Part shown: piece after piece, positions 11,310 through 22,391 of the stretch | Layout of the letters: each line of letters begins with the position of its first letter | Numbering within the stretch: the first letter of the stretch is position 1 | Assembly (NCBI GenBank): GCA_009733575.1 | Contig: ML769515.1 | Location: forward strand, 114,037-178,036 | Length of the DNA stretch: 64,000 nt | From: Gymnopus androsaceus JB14 | Lineage: Eukaryota; Basidiomycota; Agaricomycetes; Agaricales; Omphalotaceae | Direction: 5' to 3' | Program-made: the position numbers and the translations under genes | Notes under the pieces: generated by a model | What the model was told of the DNA's origin: nothing | Database searches by the model: none | What the model saw: only the letters and a program-made list of their open reading frames with translations

Positions 11310-12243
11310 ATGCTGTTCAATGCTCGATTTTTCGCCATTTTTACCGTGGGTGTTGCTAGTGTGATCGTCTACGCAACACCTGTTCGCCGAACTATAATGG
11401 TAAGTCCCAAGAAAGTTCTTCATTCCATGCTGACCACGCAATATATATAGCTGGGACCAGCCTTCAACGACCCCCATTATTTCACTAACGAGGAAAGAGC
11501 AGTGTTCTGTGAGTACTATCAACTGATTTCCTGGAGTTTTTGAATCTGAATTGACGTCTTGCATGATTTCAGCGTCCCCCTTGACCGGTATAATTCTTGG
11601 TACGGAAGTGTATAATGAGGGAATGCACAATGATGGCGTGTTTAACCTTCACACCGCGAACGGGTGGTACAACGGGATCCCAGCCAACAGCCTACTGCTC
11701 AAAGTCTTGCCCTCACTTAATAATGATGCTATTGGTGAAGTGAAGGTACTTAAGGCTATGCGCGAGTACGTTGCCTCTGGTACGGTGATGATAAGCGACG
11801 GGCAAAGAACTGTAAGAAGGCCTGCCATCATCATGTTCAAGAAACCTGGTGCCCCGCTGCACCATACTACTGTTTACACCCAGGCGTCATCAAGTAGGAA
11901 GGCTACGCTACGTTCGACGGTGCTAAAGTTGATGTGTGACCAAGTACACACTGATGGCCTACTGGGGTGTTTTACACCCGTAAGTTTCTTCGTCCACGAA
12001 TATTCTGTGTTTGTACCAAATGCTTCTAGTGATCCCACTGTTGGCAACGTCCTTGTCCAATTTGACCGCAATGGCTTCCCGCTATCTGTAAACCTTGTTG
12101 ACTACGGCGCTCCTGGAACGGGTGCTCCTATCGAGAGATTGATGCCTGGTCACGCAACGCCCGAGGAAATTGTAAGTTACTTAAATTTTTTTGACCGTCG
12201 CCCTATCATTACTGAAAGCAATGATAGTATGCTTACTGCATGA
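11310..12243 (+). CDS. Secreted protein with kinase-like motifs, unknown function
   Basis: Three exons (11310-11399, 11451-11508, 11573-12243) give 272 residues. Residues 1-22 are a signal peptide (MLFNARFF, then FTVGVASVIVYA before TPVRR). I do not recognise a named family. The C-terminal half has DPTVGNVLV followed about 15 residues later by NLVDYGAPG. An Asp five residues before Asn-Val-Leu-Val, then an Asp-Tyr-Gly, has the spacing of a protein kinase catalytic loop (D-x4-N) and DFG motif. EVKVLKAMREYVASG could be helix C, and IIMFKKPG a lysine strand. This is inference; an ATP-binding glycine loop is not evident. If correct it is a secreted kinase or pseudokinase, which would be unusual. 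The start is the only ATG giving a signal peptide. No close paralogue is seen in the window. Confidence 0.7.
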
Positions 12244-12594
12244 ACCTTTGGAGTAGGCACTGGCTTCCCTCCGGATCATTCTAGAATCATTCAACTAGAT
12301 GAACTGGTCGCATAGAAGTACTTAGGGTGTTGGAATTTGCGCTGGGATTCACGTCCCTCTCTTGTTCTGTGAGCATCTGGTACATGTCCTAGAATCAATA
12401 TCTGGCCTATTGCCGCGCGCTACACGACGCGCGCGTCGGTGTTGGTAGAATGATATTATTTTTGAGTGCGTACATATGCCTACTTCTCGAGCAAATGTTC
12501 ATTGATTATGCCTCCTTCTGACAAGAATTGAAGATAATGAGACTAATGAAACCAAGATCGTCAAGCATAAAGAACGACACAGACCTTTAAAGGT
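12244..12594. other. Intergenic, no gene seen
   Basis: This is convergent space between the plus-strand secreted gene and the minus-strand relic. It has no domain or repeat that I can support. Confidence 0.35.
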
Positions 12595-13529
12595 TCACCG
12601 GAGTGTTGTGTCAACGATGAGTGCTTTTGTGTGATGAGGATTCAATGCATATACCATTGCGTAATGCGGCTCCTTGTTATCCTTTAGCTGAACCAAGACA
12701 TGGGCAGGGCTTGAGTGACGTGCACTCAAGAAAGTAGAACTGCGTGACACTGTATCCCCGGAGAAACTCCTCAGAGTTGATAGCCATTGGCGACTTGGGG
12801 AATCCTAACTGTTTGATCACATTCGACTGCTCAAACAACCATTTCACCGAGTCATCGGCTAGCTTTTCCCCTTCTGAATCAATCTTTAACGGCCCACTGG
12901 TGGGGTTTCCGAAAGAAACTGGCAGACAATGACGATGAGACCGAAACGAAATTATAATTTATAAAACCTGATTGCATACCTGTTCTATTACAGCAAACAT
13001 ATGATAACCTCGAAAGTGGCCTACTATCCCGAATTCCTGTCCGTCTGAATCCACACCAACCAGCCCAAGACATGGAACCTTAATTTTTCCATGTACGACA
13101 ATTGATACTGCAACCATCTGAAAGTATATCGGCGCCATTCCTTTCTTCTCCAGTTGCGCATAGATCTTTGGTGTTGGGCAGGCTTTTAAGTCCGAGAAAG
13201 GTCTCCGGATAGTGCACAACGAAACCGTCCGTTTGACTGTGTTCTAACCCTATTTTCACATTGTTGTTTTTGGACAACGATTTGATCATTAACTTCTTAG
13301 GAAGTTGAGTTTCCGCTTCACTTAGGAGGCGAGTACCGTCTTGGTTGTGAGAATGACTTCAGCTGACGGAATGCCAGCTCGTGCTTCTAGTAGATCGCTC
13401 AAGCCAGCCTGCACAGAAAGGGGTTTAGCTCAGAGCTTGAGCGACATACTATATACTTACGTTCAGAGGTACCGCGCATGCGACAGTGACAAGACCGAGG
13501 ATAAGTATAAGGAAATATGGTTCACGCAT
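12595..13529 (-). pseudogene. Decayed gene for a secreted protein of unknown family
   Basis: Exon 1 (13529-13461) encodes a clear signal peptide, MREPYFLILILGLVTVACA. It ends at a GTAAGT donor and is followed by a CAG acceptor at 13408. The later coding blocks look genuine but lie in different frames: LLEARAGIPSAEVILTT, then LSEAETQLPKK and GFVVHYPETF, then DLKACPTPKIYAQLEKKG through GLVGVDSDGQEFGIVG, then a GTATGC...CAG intron near 12991-12924, then SVKWLFEQSN, and finally HVLVQLKDNKEPHYAMVYAL. At least four one-base shifts are needed. The family is unknown to me. The number of lesions argues for a pseudogene rather than single errors. Confidence 0.55.
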
Positions 13530-14089
13530 AACGGATATAGTGCAACGGGTTGCTGTAAAATCGAGCATTTTGAACAAGAAAGTAGATTTGGAACCGAACC
13601 AGCAGTTGAGGGATTTGCTTCGCGAGAACTTTATCGTCGATGATAGTCATTCATCAGGCTCGGGCAAACGGTTATTCTTTTTTGAACCGTTCGTCATTGA
13701 GCAAATTATTCCTGAGACTCAGTGTTTAGCCTCTTAAGCGTACCTTTACATGCGACGATATGGAAGCAGAGAATAGTCGACGTCATTCGATTCTCGAAGG
13801 ATTTTCCTGATGCTTCAGGCTTCAAATTCTGGAATCTAATAGAGAAAATTAGTAGAGTTCGTGGTACTTACTGATGGAAGAACTAATCAAAAGAAGAAAG
13901 ACGCGTCGGAGCAAGCCATTTCAACCGAGAAGCCACACGACCACATTAAGCGCGCTGCATATTGTACCACGACCACGACGTAAAACGTTAAAGAAAGCGC
14001 AAGAAACGTCAAGGACCAGCGCCCTGTTGCCAAGTTATGGAAATTAGAAAAAGAAGCATATCAGAACCATCTGCGTCCTCACTGTCCCT
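13530..14089. other. Intergenic, no gene seen
   Basis: This is the upstream region of the minus-strand relic and probably contained its promoter. No other coding or repeat signal is visible. Confidence 0.35.
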
Positions 14090-14225
14090 CGACGATCATC
14101 TCTGACGGTCGTTCTCTATCGCGATTTAGTAGCACGTACTTCGCAACCTGACGATTAGACTACTGTCCATTCCCAATGGGACGCTCTTATCTCCCTATGC
14201 TGCACTCCCGCGGAGCTCAAGTCCT
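14090..14225 (+). repeat. Diverged remnant of the F-box leader repeat
   Basis: The order CGTCCTCACTGTCC, CTGACGGTCGTTCTC, TAGCACGTACTTCG, ACTACTGTCCATTCCCAATG and CCGCGGAGCTC matches, block by block, the leader at 4085-4235 and 7000-7040 plus 7710-7760. It carries many substitutions and small gaps. No F-box coding sequence follows, so only the leader survives here. Confidence 0.6.
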
Positions 14226-14706
14226 AGGCGCGTAAGGAGCGGCGTAGAGGAGAGCTTCAGGATTCACATTTCGAAATTCTGGATAGTGTGGGGTGGCGCA
14301 GGAGTCGGCTCCGAGGGTGCTGTCGCTCATTCTTCCTTCCTGTTCGAATTGTTCGTCTCCATCTTACTACAGCAGTCTTCGTTTGGTCGTAACGAAGAAA
14401 ATAGTTTAAACCAGTGATGAACAAGCGTTTTCTGTGCGAGTCTTCTTTCTCGTCATTTTATTGGAGCATAGGAGCTGAAAAGAACTTTCCAGATTCTCGA
14501 TATGTAGGCTTAACTCCAACGATCTATTCATTATTACTATGGATCCTTCCTTCAAGATTATAATGTTCTACTATCGGAAATTCGAGCGATTTCTGCTTCT
14601 TTCGCAAAGCTGGTTGGCGTGATTTACGTATCCAGAGCTTACTTTCCTGTCAAGCAAGGCGTTGTTGACTAGACTTTCTCCATGGATTATGGCTACTATC
14701 GCTGGG
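14226..14706. other. Intergenic, upstream of the AA9 gene
   Basis: No coding frame with recognisable features is present. The segment ends at a TATA box for the downstream gene. Confidence 0.35.
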
Positions 14707-14712
14707 TATAAA
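14707..14712 (+). promoter_or_regulatory. Putative TATA box of the AA9 gene
   Basis: TATAAA in GGGTATAAAGGCTGG lies 150 nt upstream of the ATG at 14857. A pyrimidine-rich stretch (14740-14800) typical of highly expressed fungal genes follows. Confidence 0.55.
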
Positions 14713-14856
14713 GGCTGGGCTGATTCCAGCGGAATCGTCAGTTTCCTTTCCGTTCTTTTCCTCCTGTTCTCGTCTCATTCGCCTTGTTCGCCCTTTCAAG
14801 ACTTTCCCCTTGCATTTTAACCGATAACTTCACTCGCTATCGTCCACTCCACAGAC

Positions 14857-16251
14857 ATGGTTGTCGTCAGCAAGCCCACTCGTCTAGGAACGCTCATCCT
14901 CGCGTCGCTCTCTATACTTCCAGGAGCGCGCGCTCACGGCCAAATCAAAGGTGTTCTTGCAAACGGAGTTTACACATATGGTCCCAATGTATGTTATTCA
15001 CTACGCTCATCATTCTTCGAGAAAATGACCCTCGTCTTCAAGATCTACTGGGATGCCGACCCCGTGAATGCAAAGACGGCTGTTAGGAAGATGTACCAAG
15101 CGGCCAGCCCATCTTATAATTTGCCCCAGGATTTCTCTGATGATTCGTGAGTCATCCTCTCGATGTTCTGTTATGTATATACTGACTTTCCTTGATCTGC
15201 GTAGTAAGATGGCCTGCGAAGGTGCTGCTGGCGCACCGCAAACTGTGACTGTCACCGCTGGTAGCGTTCTGCAAGTGACTGGGTAGGAGCTACCGGCGAG
15301 CTCGACGGTAAACCCGGTATTGGGAACGTCCCGAGCAGGACAGAATCCTTGGGTTCACGCGTCAGCTATTTTCTACTTCTTTCCAGTTGCTATGCTAATG
15401 CGTACAATGGTTATAGCATGGGCACCGTGGCGTCTTACATCGCTGGATGCAACGGAGACTGTACCACATTCGATGCATCCCAGGGCTCTTGGGTCAAACT
15501 TGCATTGTTCGGGATCGATAGGACGGAAACGATTTCCAACGATCTTCGTACGACGATGCAAGGCAAACCCGAGGAGTATTATCCTACAGCAGGAACCAGC
15601 GGTTTATGGGGTATGGCTCGTTTTGGTGAGTCTATGGCCTGACTGCTATCAGGACGTCTAATAATAATTACTTACCATCACAGTTCAATCCGGCTCCTCC
15701 TGGGGTATAACCGTACCATCAGAACTTGCCGATGGAGATTATATCGTTCGACATGAGGTTCAAGCTATTTCTTCGTACTGCGTTACTGTATGCTAATCAT
15801 CATCTCGTTCATTTAGTTGGGCGCCGTTCATAACCCATGGAATGCGCAGGACGATACATCGGGTACACAACTTTACATTGGTTGTATTCAAGTCAAGGTC
15901 ACTGGCGGTGGAAGCTCGCACTTGCCTACAGGAACCAAAGCTGGATCGTGGGTCACCTCTCGTTTTTGCATCCCAATCGATACTGACGGTGACTCGGCTT
16001 ACTTTAGGTTGTACAAAACCGATGGCGCGTTTGCTCGCTACAACGTTTATGAAGACAATGGCAAGACTTTTGTTGATCCTGGCCCAGCTATCTGGTCTCC
16101 TTCCTCCTCTTCCAAGAGGGAAGAGGAGCATGCGTTTTCGAATCATACTTCATCCGCAAACGAGCTAGAGGAATGTGACGAGGAACAGCCTGAGCGAAAG
16201 ATGAAGAAGGTGAAGAGGTCCCTGCGTCATGGTGCTGCTATGAAGCATTAG
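14857..16251 (+). CDS. AA9 lytic polysaccharide monooxygenase (two apparent frameshifts)
   Basis: AA9 enzymes are secreted copper enzymes that oxidatively cleave cellulose or hemicellulose. Residues 1-26 are a signal peptide ending GARA, leaving the mature N-terminal His of HGQIKG as half of the copper brace. The second brace His is in NPWVHA and the axial Tyr in GTQLYIGCIQVKVTGG. SKMACEG, ELADGDYIVRHELGAVHNPW and SYIAGCNGDC are also family blocks. Exons include 14857-14988, 15043-15146 and one from 15205. Between VTAGSVLQVT and WVGATGELDG (near 15282), and between KPGIG and SRAGQNPWVHA (near 15325), the frame changes by one base; both lie beside GGG runs. Either the gene is dead or the sequence is wrong there. 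The tail after residue about 250 is unusual: acidic, then Lys/Arg-rich (RKMKKVKRS), with no CBM1. Confidence 0.8.
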
Positions 16252-16439
16252 GTGCTGGATGCGGTTACCTAGTCTTGTAAATTGTATGTAGGATACCCAG
16301 TTTACTTTGGAGCGCAGGCTGCTCGAGTGGCCAATTTTGTATGTATATTTTTGTTACATTTTCGGTTATCAAACGATGGCGAGTACAGAAAAAAATTGAA
16401 ACAAAGCTGGGACAGATCGAAATATAACACCTAAGGAAG

Positions 16440-18251
16440 CTACCATAGATCAAAAGTTCCAAAATCTAAAGGATTCTCGTCGTCCTCATCTTCATCCTCA
16501 TCGGTATAACTGTACTCGGCCTCATCCCACTCGACATTAACGATCTCCTCGAGCTCTGATACATCATCAGCAGAAAGATGCTTGCATTCCTCCAATATGA
16601 GTTTCTGGATTTTACATTTTAATTCCTCGCGCTGAACAAGACACTTCATCAGAGGCATAAGCAGACTTGGCGCAGTGTGGGGTCGAAATCTATATTGAAA
16701 ACTTTCAGTGTATGAAGAGTGGGTAACATTGGGGTCGAGGGGAGTGGGTCTAGGGGAGAGTGGCCGAGCTGGAGTCGGTGGAAATGGGAACGGTGGGGGC
16801 CGGGTTAAGCGCTTCAATAACTTCTTTTGCACTATCGCTGACAATTGTCACAGTGTGAACATTGGGCAACAACCCAAATGCCTTCACAAAGGTCAAAGAG
16901 TCAACAGGATACTCGTTCTTCACAAGCAAGTTCCTCAGCTGTCTGAGCGGAAGCAAAGAGCATACGGCCACCACCAATTCGTTGTACAGCTGGCTTGTCA
17001 CCGTACGTGACCAGTTGAGCTCAAGCTTGAGCGATCCAGAATTTGTCGCGGAGCGGTGCGTGGATGCTGGATGGCACATGGTAGTGGGATTCGCTATCGA
17101 TTCACTGCCCCATGCTTCAATAACGAGCTCAAACTTGCTCATTTCCACCAGGAGACCCTTGATCAAAGGAATCCCAGCGTCCGAACGGATGGTTGTTTTA
17201 GTTGTGTCGCGTGAAACCGTTAGCCAACGACACACCTGGTTGATTAGTCCCGGTGTTACAGAGTCTTTTTCGGGTTGTTCACATATGGCTTTGATGTGAA
17301 CGGTAGCACTCGGGGGAATGTAGACGTGTGTTATGAAGATCGCACATTCTGAGAGAGTTCCAGCAATATACAGTTTGCGCAAACAAGGCAAATCGACGTA
17401 GGACTTTTCGTCGGTTCTGGTATATGTACTATCCGGAAGAGCGCAATCCAAGTCTAGGACCTGAAGCTGAGGCATTCCAGTTAATGCAATGATAAACTGG
17501 CCGAGCGTGGGCACGGGCGGACCAGGATAATGCATTCTCAAGTAAATGAGGTTGCGCAGAAAGCATGAGTCCCAACTGAGATGGCAAGAGCTTAGATCCA
17601 CATGTGTCAGCTGAGGAGCATCACCTCCAAGGAAGTCCGGTCGAAGAACGTATGACTCGACGCGAGTGTGAATGGAGTCCAAAATCAAAGTACGGAGGAA
17701 TGGTGCAGGGTCGTGAACTCCGCTGAGGAGTTTGTACATATTGTCTCCAGAAGCAAGAAGATGAATTTTGTTTATTCTGGGAAGCTGTTTCAAGCCCACA
17801 GAGACGGCGTCCACAACACGAGGGGTGAGTGGATATTCCGGTATGACTTGGATAGTAAGTGGGGCCATCTTCGACCGTTTGATCATCTCGTACGCCAGCT
17901 TTGGCTTGGTAAAATCTGGCGTACTCCATAGAGCAGGACAATTCAAGGCAATGGTACGAAAAAGGCGACAGGTATGAGTGACCGTAATCCAATGCCAACG
18001 ATAGTACCTTGATTTGTCTGGGACACACATGAAAATGGCGCAAAGGACCTCCACCGGAAGCCTGGACACAGGCATTAGCAGGTTGCGACGAGACCTGAGC
18101 TCCCTGATAGCATCCTCATGATCGAGGATCTCCTGGTCAATTCTCTTTATTTGAGAGTTGCTAGCGTTTGTGATATCGGTTGGCGGGACTGTATAAAGAA
18201 GATCAGCACTTTAAAAAGATAAAGGAAGTTCATTTATCCAGCACCATTCAT
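16440..18251 (-). CDS. F-box/LRR protein (3' part frameshifted)
   Basis: The main block (18075-16750) encodes a typical Agaricomycete F-box protein: SRLPVEVLCAIFMCVPD, then WITVTHTCRLFRTIAL and LWSTPDF, followed by LRR-like repeats (LTHVDLSSCHL, LQVLDLDCAL). The N-terminus extends upstream of that block in frame (QIKRIDQEILDHEDAIREL), a coiled-coil segment common before these F-boxes. It starts at an exon beginning at 18188, with a possible first exon ATGAATG at 18251-18245. Downstream, the frame stops at 16750. LPTLHTLKVFNIDF and then CKIQKLILEECKHLSADD continue in the other frames to an acidic C-terminus (DEDEDEDDEN) ending at 16440, so two one-base shifts or an unseen splice are needed. 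The role is probably substrate recruitment to SCF ligase. The substrate is unknown. Confidence 0.7.
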
Positions 18252-18568
18252 AAGATAAAAGGAAGAACTACAGCAGATTGAAATTGAACGTTTCGGAATG
18301 AAAGAAAATCTCTGAGCGCCTATGTAAGCGCTGAGCTGGCCAACCACTCTACTAGACTAGTGCCTCGACCAATGGAGGAGCGGACGGAGCACTTTATTTA
18401 AGTAGATCTCTACTCAGTTTTCAAGCTTATTCAAGTTGTGTTCTATCCGAACATGTTAGGATTCAGAGCTACAGTTACCAGTACACGGTTGGGTAATCGT
18501 ATGAGCTACGCCGATGTCGATGAACGATCCAAGACGTATTAGAGGGTATTAGCACATTTAGAGAAAAT
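18252..18568. other. Intergenic, no gene seen
   Basis: This lies between the upstream end of the F-box gene and the 3' end of the membrane-protein gene. It contains TATTTAAGTAG near 18392 but no clear gene. Confidence 0.35.
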
Positions 18569-19737
18569 CTACAGTCGCAAAGAGAGCTCGTCGTATGAAG
18601 GCGGAAGGATGTCCAACGGAGGCACGACGGCCGCTGTTTTTTCGAATCCGTTCTTCTGAAGTATCCGAGGCACGGTGAGACTCGAGGTCGTAAAACCGCT
18701 GCTACTAGGCTGTAACATGGCAGTAAAGGGTGTCGGCACCAAATCCCGGCCAAACTGAGCTGCTTCTGCTCGTTGGTTTGCCATTTTTCTTCGTCGACGC
18801 CGACGTATACAGAGAAACACTGCGGCGATGATCCCTGCCAAAATAGCTAATCCTCCTAGGAAAGCACCCAAGAACAGTTTCAAGGAAATTGAATGTTCAG
18901 ATGAGGATGTGGTTTGAGTCGTTGTCGGCGCAGACGTCGCTGTAGATGTTGATTTACCGGTGGAGAATGACGTTGGAGTTGGAGTTGGTTCCGGGCTCGG
19001 TGATTCTGAAGTGCCTGGTTCCCCTCCAACCTGTATATCAAAACTAGCCACTGTAATTTGTGAATTCCCATCCGGAAAACGATTGTCGAGTTGGTTTGTC
19101 AACAATATCGTGTGGATTCCGGGTTCCTCCCAAACGGTTGACCAAAGAACGACCTAAAAGACCAACAATCACGAATGATGAATGAAAAAATCACCATGTC
19201 AATAGACGCGCAGCACGCAGGTAATCTTTCTACTCACAGGAGGATTTCGACCGTCATCCGACGTGTTCACTGCATCAATAGTCTGGAACCCCGTCTCTGT
19301 ATTGTTGGTAATAGGATCGTTGGGATCGCAGTCTACGCATACTGCATAAAACCCGCCGCAACATCGACGTATCCCATAGTATTACACAGCGTTGGCAGCT
19401 TCTGTGGTTGATCATGATTTCAGTTCAAAGTAACCCTTCGGTTTTCGACTTACGAGGGAATACTAATGGGATCGATATTTATAAGTTCAGATTTAAACAG
19501 TCAAACGAAATCCATAAGCTCACTGAAAGTTACGTTCGCAGAGTTATCCTTGGTAGTGGAGAGGGTACCATTTTGGTGGGTATTAGATGCGTTAAAACTC
19601 CCGTCAAACCAGTTGGAATTGCTACTGTATTGAAGATGGGTTGTGTCCTCGTTCGAGAAGGAGATGTTTGTCATTGGGGAGCAGGATTTTTGGGCAATGA
19701 AGGATGCCCAAGATGTGGTTAAAAGCGAGAGGAGCAA
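18569..19737 (-). CDS. Single-pass membrane protein with Ser/Thr-rich stalk
   Basis: The gene is read in several exons. The N-terminal exon (19737-about 19517) begins MLLSLLTTSWASFIA, a signal peptide, followed by a region rich in N-glycosylation sequons (NWFDGSFNAS, NGTLS, NVTFS). The next block (GGFYAVCVDCDPND, TNNTETGFQTIDAVNTSDD) leads to VVLWSTVWEEPG and NRFPDGNSQITVASFDI. A Ser/Thr/Pro stalk follows, then a membrane span (LFLGAFLGGLAILAGIIAAV), a stop-transfer RRRRRR and a cytoplasmic tail ending LPPSYDELSLRL. This layout matches a common, poorly studied Agaricomycete surface protein type. Near 19375 the frame meets TAA between ANAV and YYGIRR, possibly a nonsense change or a missed splice. 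Exon borders upstream of 19240 are uncertain. Confidence 0.65.
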
Positions 19738-20549
19738 AGTTGACCGATCTTTCGGACAGCAACAACTCTAGCGCTGCTTGATCATCAGTAGTGCATCAGT
19801 TGTTAATACCAGTCATAAACTCGGTTAATTAGGCAGACTCAGCGACAAGTTCATGAAGCTGTTTGCAAGATATCCCTCTGGGCTTACGGGAAGACTCAAA
19901 GGTTCTTAGAGCAGGAGGGACTTCTTTGAAGATCTGGTAGATAGCCGGCCTCAAGCGAGGCAAGCCCCTAGTACACTGGATTGCTGAGGAGACCAACTGT
20001 TCATCTATTAATCTAATTCGGTAGAGCTAGACTCGAACCAGTCGCTCGTGTAGGTGATCAAGGATCAAAGTCTTAGCGGAGCTAAGATGCCGAGAAAGTC
20101 CAGCGTCGTCTCGTCCGGCCATGGAGTCGATGCGAGGATTAGACGGTTAGATAGGGTAGAATTAATGGTAGGTAGATATTGTACGCAAAAGACAGAGGAA
20201 GATCGATGAACGAGCACTTGCAGCGACGACGATGGGTGCGGAAGCGAAGATGCGAATCACGCACTTTCGCTGGACGTTGATGCCGTTTGCTTGTCTCACG
20301 GCATCTGAAACTGATTCCGCGTCTCTGCAGCAGGGAGTGGTTCGAGTCTGCTGTAGAACTGATTGGAGAGAGTATTAACGTACTGTTCGTTCCGGCCGTG
20401 ACAGTCGCAATGGTCTTGAACCCTTGAGCTCGGCGTTGTGACAGTGGTGTTTCTGATGATCCTCTCGAAGTCTCCATTAAGTATGTTACCCTCTATGTTT
20501 TGAAGAATGTGAAACGACAACGCGATAGAGCTTTTTCGAAAGCTTTCCT
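19738..20549. other. Intergenic, no protein gene seen
   Basis: Open frames at 20139-20574 (minus) have no recognisable features. No repeat stands out. Confidence 0.3.
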
Positions 20550-20640
20550 GGTCTAATAGTGTAGAGGTTAGCACACGGGATTTGATAGTCGTAAGGAATT
20601 CCCCGTAACCCAGTGTTCAAGTTTTAAATTCAGGTGGCAG
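20550..20640 (+). pseudogene. tRNA-Gln(TTG) relic
   Basis: GGTCTAATAGTGTAGAGGTT followed by AGCACACGGGATTTGA matches the acceptor 5' strand, D-arm and anticodon stem of fungal tRNA-Gln. TTG sits in the loop, with an intron-like insert (about 20586-20600) before CCCCGTAACC. The T-arm that follows (CAGTG TTCAAGT TTTAA) does not pair. No 3' strand complementary to GGTCTAA is found. The gene appears decayed at its 3' end, and the loop is one T short of the usual TTTTGA. Confidence 0.45.
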
Positions 20641-20764
20641 GCGGCAGTGCAGATAGAATTAGAGTGTTGTACATGTTCCAGATCCTACAATTAGAAAGTT
20701 AACTGGCCTTCCCTAGGGGAGAAAATGACGAATGAGTTCACATCTAAAAAAAGAGATAGTATAA

Positions 20765-22330
20765 TTACCGTTTCCATAATACAGCGATCCTCATACCGTC
20801 CTTCTCAATGTAGTCCAACGCATCATAAGTACCAGAAACCTTCGCTCTACATCGAAAGATAATCGTGAACAATCTCAAACAGTCAACGTCGAGGCCCGTA
20901 TTAAGACCCGGGGTCCATCGAGACTTGACCATCTCCACGACTGCTTCATCCATGAACAGATAAGTGACACCTAAGTTCAGATCTCCGATCTCTGACTCTG
21001 GTAAATTTTACCGCCATGGAAATATTGATTATACGCCATAAATCTGACGCGGATCCAATGCGCTCAATACTTCCTTTCCTCACATGCCCCTCCCTCAAAA
21101 CTCTTCATTTGGAACCGGCAGAACATGATGACCATGATTATAGCTCTCCCTGGGCCAAATTTCACCTTTTCATATCATTTGTCCAACGATCATCTTTCCC
21201 CTTCCATTGAGAGTCTTGCACTCTGATTCCAGCCACGTCCACCTCCTCATCCACATCCCCACTTTACTGGACCTTTCCATCAATGATGTTCATGTCCCAT
21301 ACAAAAGGAGTCCCATAACATCGCGGTTTACAGAGTCTGCATTCCTATCGGACGAGCTCTCGCTCGTCAGCAGAATACGCTGCTTGTACCGAGTTTGCGA
21401 TATCTCACTCTGATATCCAGCGATGAAAGAGAGGTAAGCTGGATGAGTAGATTCTCCTCCATATCCTCCTTATCGATATTAATCTTAAGAAAGGTGAGTT
21501 GGGATAATGGCAACGGAAATGCTGAGGGCATTATAGGAAGAATTTCCAACTTTAGAATCCTAAGATTGGGCACTCTGAGAGCAAAGAATTTCAGGACACC
21601 GGGCATTGGGTTATCTGAAAGCTCGAGTTCGACAAGTTGAGGGAAAAGGTCGAGATTTTCCAAGGAGATAGCACTTGAAAAAACATCTATTCCCAAATAT
21701 TCGATCTGTAAAACGAGGCTATACCAGTGCCGAAATTCTGGGACCAAGATGGAGCGTGGGCGAAAGTCTGCCGGAACACTTCATGTTTGGATTGAGATGC
21801 TCAAGGTGTGCTGAGAGCGACTGGTGAATGTTGCTAAAGTCTTCGAAAGATGGCTGTGCAAATCCTCTTCATCGTCATGAATACGAATACTACACACATC
21901 ATACCGCAGCGAAATTCGAGACCAAATGATGGGTGAGGATATCCCAACCCTCCTCCAACGCGAACAAACACTGTGAGAGCAGGCGCAGATTCAAGAGTGC
22001 CCACGGATAAGGAGGGCCTTGAATCGACATCCAACACTTGGTAGTGATTGGTATCGCAGCAGAGATCAAAAACGGTTTGTTCTCATCGGGGACCTTTTGG
22101 ATTAGTGAGAGTAGCGCCATGACATGAGATGCGTAAACTTGTAGACGTTCCCTTTGTGCAGCCAGGACATCTTACGAGATTCTAGACGATGAATTTCGGC
22201 TTCATAATCCTCCAAATCGTGATGGACGTTTTGGACAATCACCGCGACTCCATCCGGCTGAACTGAGGTTGGACCAGATGCAGTTTTCGATTATTGTGGA
22301 CAGGCTTAGGTCTGTTCGAGGTGTGAAGAG
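20765..22330 (-). pseudogene. F-box/LRR pseudogene with an internal inversion
   Basis: Minus-strand blocks run in the order expected for an Agaricomycete F-box protein. First comes a coiled coil (HHDLEDYEAEIHRLESRK, then AAQRERLQVYASHVMALLSL) and IQKVPDE. Then come APALTV, CSRWRRVGISSPIIWSRISL and an LRR block (LFPQLVELELSDNPM, FPLPLSQLTFLKINID), down to about 21420. The C-terminus (EAVVEMVKSRW, then VDCLRLFTIIF and DGMRIAVLW) is also minus, at 20953-20765. The LRR block that should lie between them is instead on the plus strand at about 21016-21430 (PFLTCPSLKTLHLEP, HLLIHIPTLLDLSINDVH, LRYLTLISSDE). A segment of roughly 450 bp is therefore inverted. Several one-base frame changes in the N-terminal part confirm decay. 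Confidence 0.7.
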
Positions 22331-22364
22331 TTTTTCCATGCAGTTTGAACAGAACTGTATATCT

Positions 22365-22391
22365 GAAGAGAGAGAAAGAGAGAGAGAGAGC
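22365..22391. repeat. GA-rich microsatellite
   Basis: An interrupted run of GA dinucleotides reads GAAGAGAGAGAAAGAGAGAG and continues. It lies just upstream of the F-box pseudogene and has no evident role. Confidence 0.8.

Noticed and set aside
22365..22391. GA run as a regulatory GAGA element
   Set aside because: It is a simple microsatellite beside a pseudogene and nothing links it to a promoter.
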